Source: a bacterium (GTDB taxonomy: Bacteria; Planctomycetota; Planctomycetia; Pirellulales; Pirellulaceae). From it: a stretch of 64,000 nt of DNA. The notes beneath the pieces were generated by a model. The model searched no databases and was not told the origin of the DNA. It was given only the letters and a program-made list of their open reading frames with translations. Below are positions 61,411 to 64,000 of the stretch, one piece after another. The stretch is from positions 1 to 64,000 of the forward strand of contig WGNR01000009.1 of assembly GCA_016124445.1 (NCBI GenBank), read 5' to 3'. How positions within the stretch are numbered: the stretch's first letter is position 1; the number at the start of each line of letters is the position of its first letter. The translations under genes were made by a program, and so were the position numbers.

Positions 61411-61712
61411 GCGCTGCCTTATGATGGCTTCCAAGCCAACGACCATAAACCGCAATATCCCCATCGAGATCATCCAGGAACCGAACGAGGGGGATCGACC
61501 GCCTCGCATTCTACCCCAAGCGGGCAATGTATTGCAGCGAGCTTCTGGAGATTCTTGCTTGTGCTGCCTGCTTTATTGCTCAGCAAGATGGCCTGGCAAA
61601 TCGAGAAGATCGGGCCAATTTCTGCGGTTTTCGCGATAGGGCTGGTCACGTAGATAGGTTACGATATATTCCCACGACAACCACATTTTTTCTCCTGCCA
61701 GAACCCTCCTCC
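61411..61712. other. Divergent intergenic region between the App1-like and YeiH-like genes
   Basis: The 302 bases hold the two promoters by position. The plus frame is open across 61527-61712 but its product (rich in Cys, then loop residues) has no family character. No clear -35/-10 pair or terminator was found. Confidence 0.45.
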
Positions 61713-63137
61713 ATGAACGACTCTGACGCATCGGTCGAATCGACCGAAAATTCCCGCGGACTTCACGAAGATATCATCGCCATCATTGGTGGTTTTCTTC
61801 TTCTGGCGATCTGTTTCGGAGCGACTTACGCCCTGGGCGATCGAACCGTTGAAGGCGAGACCGTTACCGCCATTTCAAGTCCATTGAAATCTTGGGTTGG
61901 CAAGCCCGGTAAATGGGGGGCCAATCCCTTGGAATCTTTTGTCGGTACCACCGAAAGCCCGAAGGCAATCTGGCTTGGTATCGTGGGTGCCCTTGTCATC
62001 CTGGGTGTCGTGATGACAGCTCTCTCGCCGCTATTGAAATCAGCTGGGAACCCGGCTTATTTCTTGCCTGGTTTTCTGCTGCTGTTTTTACTGGCCACCA
62101 TCTCCTATCTGCTTGCTGGGCAGGCGGTGATCAAGAACTACAACCTCGAGTATGCCCTGTGGGCTTTGATCGTGGGGCTCATCATTGGGAACACGATCGG
62201 CAAAGAGGCCTTTGGCGCGATGGGCAACGCTGCCATTCGGACCGAGCTTTACATCAAGACGGGCCTGGTGATGTTGGGCGGTGAAGTCTTGTTCAGCAAG
62301 TTAATGGCGCTAGGCATGCCCGGCGTGATGGTGGCCTGGATCGTGACTCCGATCGTGCTGATCACGACTTTCTGGTTTGGCCAACGCATTTTGAAGATGA
62401 AGTCGGCTTCGCTGAACATGACCATTTCGGCAGACATGTCGGTCTGTGGCGTCTCGGCAGCGATCGCGACGGCGGCGGCTTGTAAAGCCAAGAAGGAAGA
62501 ACTTTCGGCCGCGATCGGGCTATCGCTTTGCTTCACCGCCGGCATGATGGTGGTGATGCCCGCGCTGATCAAGATGATCGGCATGGACCCGGTTTTGGGT
62601 GGTGCCTGGATCGGTGGAACGATCGATGCCACCGGGGCGGTTGCCGTTGCGGGCGTTGCTCTTGGGAAGGAAGCTTTGGAGGTTGCCGCCACGGTTAAGA
62701 TGATTCAGAACATCTTGATCGGTGTGGTTGCCTTTGGTGTGGCGGCCTATTGGACGACGCGCAATGATTCGGAAGATGGCCAAACCAGCAGCGTTGGCTT
62801 GGGTGAAATCTGGAAGCGTTTTCCCAAGTTCGTGATCGGTTTTATTATCGCGTCGATTGTGATGTCGATCCTCTACGCCTCGTCCGACGAGGGTTCGATG
62901 CTCGTCAGTGCGACGAAAGATGTCAGCAAGGGGCTGCGTGGCTGGCTGTTCTGCCTGGCCTTTGTCTGCATCGGAATCGAACTGAACTTCCGCCAGTTAG
63001 CGGATCAGTTCCAAGGTGGCAAGCCGCTGGTGCTGTATGTCTGCGGGCAGACGTTGAACATCATCTTGACGTTGGGCATGGCGTACCTGGCGTTCAAGGT
63101 ACTTTTCCCTGGAGTGGGTGATGGCCTGGGACAGTAA
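61713..63137 (+). CDS. YeiH/PSE-family putative sulfate exporter-like transporter
   Basis: This 474-residue protein is polytopic (about 11-12 spans) and matches the YeiH/UPF0324 family: AIRTELYIKTGLVMLGGEVLF, MTISADMSVCGVSAAIATAAACKAKKEE and WIGGTIDATGAVAVAGVALG are conserved family segments. Members are linked to sulfite or sulfate export, but evidence is weak for this one. The start at 61713 gives MNDSDASVESTENSRGLHEDIIAIIGGFL with a membrane span after it. The 3' end overlaps the small following gene by 17 bases. Confidence 0.88.
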   Translation: MNDSDASVESTENSRGLHEDIIAIIGGFLLLAICFGATYALGDRTVEGETVTAISSPLKSWVGKPGKWGANPLESFVGTTESPKAIWLGIVGALVILGVVMTALSPLLKSAGNPAYFLPGFLLLFLLATISYLLAGQAVIKNYNLEYALWALIVGLIIGNTIGKEAFGAMGNAAIRTELYIKTGLVMLGGEVLFSKLMALGMPGVMVAWIVTPIVLITTFWFGQRILKMKSASLNMTISADMSVCGVSAAIATAAACKAKKEELSAAIGLSLCFTAGMMVVMPALIKMIGMDPVLGGAWIGGTIDATGAVAVAGVALGKEALEVAATVKMIQNILIGVVAFGVAAYWTTRNDSEDGQTSSVGLGEIWKRFPKFVIGFIIASIVMSILYASSDEGSMLVSATKDVSKGLRGWLFCLAFVCIGIELNFRQLADQFQGGKPLVLYVCGQTLNIILTLGMAYLAFKVLFPGVGDGLGQ

Positions 63138-63324
63138 ACCAACGGGATGGCTTCGCCTGGCCTTGGTAGTGCTCGTTGTCGCGGGTATCTGGGGCTTGTT
63201 GCTGCCGCGACTGGCCCAAACCAAATGGGTACGCGAGCGCGAAGCCTTGCTGAAAGAACATCGCATCGACCCGGCAGCGATGTTCTATACCGAACTGGAA
63301 TTCCTGGACGATAAAGCCAAGTAG
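63121..63324 (+). CDS. Small single-span membrane protein
   Basis: This 67-residue protein (MAWDSKPTGWLRLALVVLVVAGIWGLLLPRLAQT...) has one N-terminal span (about 11-27) and a short polar tail (EREALLKEHRIDPAAMFYTELEFLDDKAK). GGAG lies six bases before the ATG; an in-frame GTG sits one codon upstream. It overlaps the transporter end, so the two may be co-translated and interact. The function is unknown. Confidence 0.65.
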   Translation: MAWDSKPTGWLRLALVVLVVAGIWGLLLPRLAQTKWVREREALLKEHRIDPAAMFYTELEFLDDKAK

Positions 63325-63339
63325 CTGGATTGGGCGTGG

Positions 63340-64000
63340 TTAGTACCCGCCGCCCCCCAGCTTGCCGCCTGACTCGGATTCTACTCCTGCCTGGTAAGCA
63401 TCCAGGATCGCCTGCGTCGCACTGGCACCGCAACGCGATGCACCCAGCTCACGAACGCGGATCAAACCTGGCAAGTCGCGCACGCCGCCTGCCGCTTTGA
63501 CTTGAACACTGGGCGAACACGTTTCGCGCATCAGTTTCAAATCGTGCTCGGTCGCTCCCTGGTAGCTGTATTGGCCGCTGGGTTGTTTGATGAAGCCGAA
63601 GCCGGTCGAAGTTTTCACCCAATCAGCCCCCGCTGCTTCGCAGATCTGGCAAAGTTTCCGTTTGATGCCGTCGCCGTCAAGGCCAGCTCCGCCATTGGCA
63701 AGGTAGTCGTTCTCGATAATCACCTTCACTTTAGCGCCATGCTTATGGGATTCTTCGCAGACCGCTTCGATATCCTTTTGCACGTAATCCCAATCGCCGC
63801 TGAGGGCCTTGCCGACGTTGATGACCATGTCGATTTCAACCGCGCCGTCGCGGCAGGCCAGCTCCGTTTCGTACCGCTTCACTTCGGTCAGGTTGCTTCC
63901 GTGGGGAAAGCCGATCACCGTACCGACCAGCACGCCGCTTCCTTCCAAAAGCTGCGCGGCACGGGCCACGTAGTACGGCTTGATGCAGACCGACGCCACG
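63340..64000 (-). CDS. deoC: Deoxyribose-phosphate aldolase, 5' end outside the window (partial)
   Basis: The last 220 residues of a DeoC-type class I aldolase are visible: VASVCIKPYYVARA, GTVIGFPHG, EIDMVINVGKALSGDWD, then KVIIEND and the Schiff-base lysine in ADWVKTSTGFG, followed by VKAAGGVRD. It splits 2-deoxyribose-5-phosphate into acetaldehyde and glyceraldehyde-3-phosphate. The gene continues beyond base 64000 and the true start is not in the window. The C-terminus is Gly-rich (SESGGKLGGGGY). It is convergent with the small membrane protein gene, 15 bases apart. Confidence 0.93.
   Translation of the reverse strand, partial: VASVCIKPYYVARAAQLLEGSGVLVGTVIGFPHGSNLTEVKRYETELACRDGAVEIDMVINVGKALSGDWDYVQKDIEAVCEESHKHGAKVKVIIENDYLANGGAGLDGDGIKRKLCQICEAAGADWVKTSTGFGFIKQPSGQYSYQGATEHDLKLMRETCSPSVQVKAAGGVRDLPGLIRVRELGASRCGASATQAILDAYQAGVESESGGKLGGGGY

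Noticed and set aside
61527..61712. A longer start for the YeiH-type transporter (61527)
   Set aside because: The added 62 residues have no family match and the ATG at 61713 fits the usual cytoplasmic start before the first span.
1..64000. tRNA, rRNA and CRISPR signals
   Set aside because: No T-loop plus anticodon-stem pattern, no rRNA core sequence and no spaced direct repeats were seen on either strand. A covariance-model search would be the decisive test.

Overview
The window looks like a chromosome segment of a planctomycete, most likely a Pirellulaceae member (Blastopirellula/Bremerella/Rhodopirellula type). This is inferred from family content: DUF1080 and SHD1 domains, a DUF116-polyprenyl synthase fusion, secreted PQQ-like propellers, pseudopilin-type proteins, a complete hpnC/D/E squalene route with squalene-hopene cyclase and HpnH, and many genes without a clear Shine-Dalgarno sequence. 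Coding is dense on both strands. I saw no tRNA, rRNA or CRISPR array. The only mobile DNA is the 3' end of an IS110-family transposase at the left edge.

Left part (189-5983): a second terpenoid locus, separate from the hopanoid genes. It has a class II terpene cyclase (DADD motif), a DUF116-polyprenyl synthase fusion and a chorismate-lyase-like protein in one minus-strand run, and a divergent radical SAM enzyme. Next come a periplasmic phosphatase-cytochrome c fusion (6121-7011), a small membrane protein and an SHD1-aspartic protease. From 8924 to 16966 a minus-strand run holds a LuxE-like adenylating enzyme, a LuxC/aldehyde-dehydrogenase-like reductase, an iron alcohol dehydrogenase, a PQQ-like propeller, and a tightly coupled HemW-like radical SAM / lipoyl carrier / ferredoxin trio.

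Middle part (17187-34903): a SNF2 ATPase with an unknown partner, a membrane-SRPBCC fusion, hpnH-shc with overlapping ends and a GT-C glycosyltransferase upstream, a DapA-family aldolase, an NhaC antiporter coupled to a histidine kinase, and an HTH-receiver response regulator. Two complex inverted repeats (20325-20382 and 29104-29202) lie between genes.

Right part (34904-64000): mnmG, a nucleoside phosphorylase that is a candidate HpnG, the overlapping hpnC-hpnD-hpnE operon, and ispH divergent from it. Together with shc-hpnH these could take isoprenoid precursors to squalene, hopene, adenosylhopane and ribosylhopane. Then come a DUF1080 protein, a CPA1 antiporter with an RCK domain, a pseudopilin-like protein and a sugar-nucleotide epimerase. 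An energy-transduction operon follows (49714-57861): a secreted TPR protein, ExbB, ExbD and a giant protein in the TonB position whose C-terminus is a squalene-cyclase-like toroid. The end holds small regulatory and lipoprotein genes, an App1-like phosphatase, a YeiH-type transporter and a partial deoC.

The two most unusual systems are the TonB-like toroid operon and the second terpenoid locus. Function statements come from motifs and context read by eye; no database search was run.
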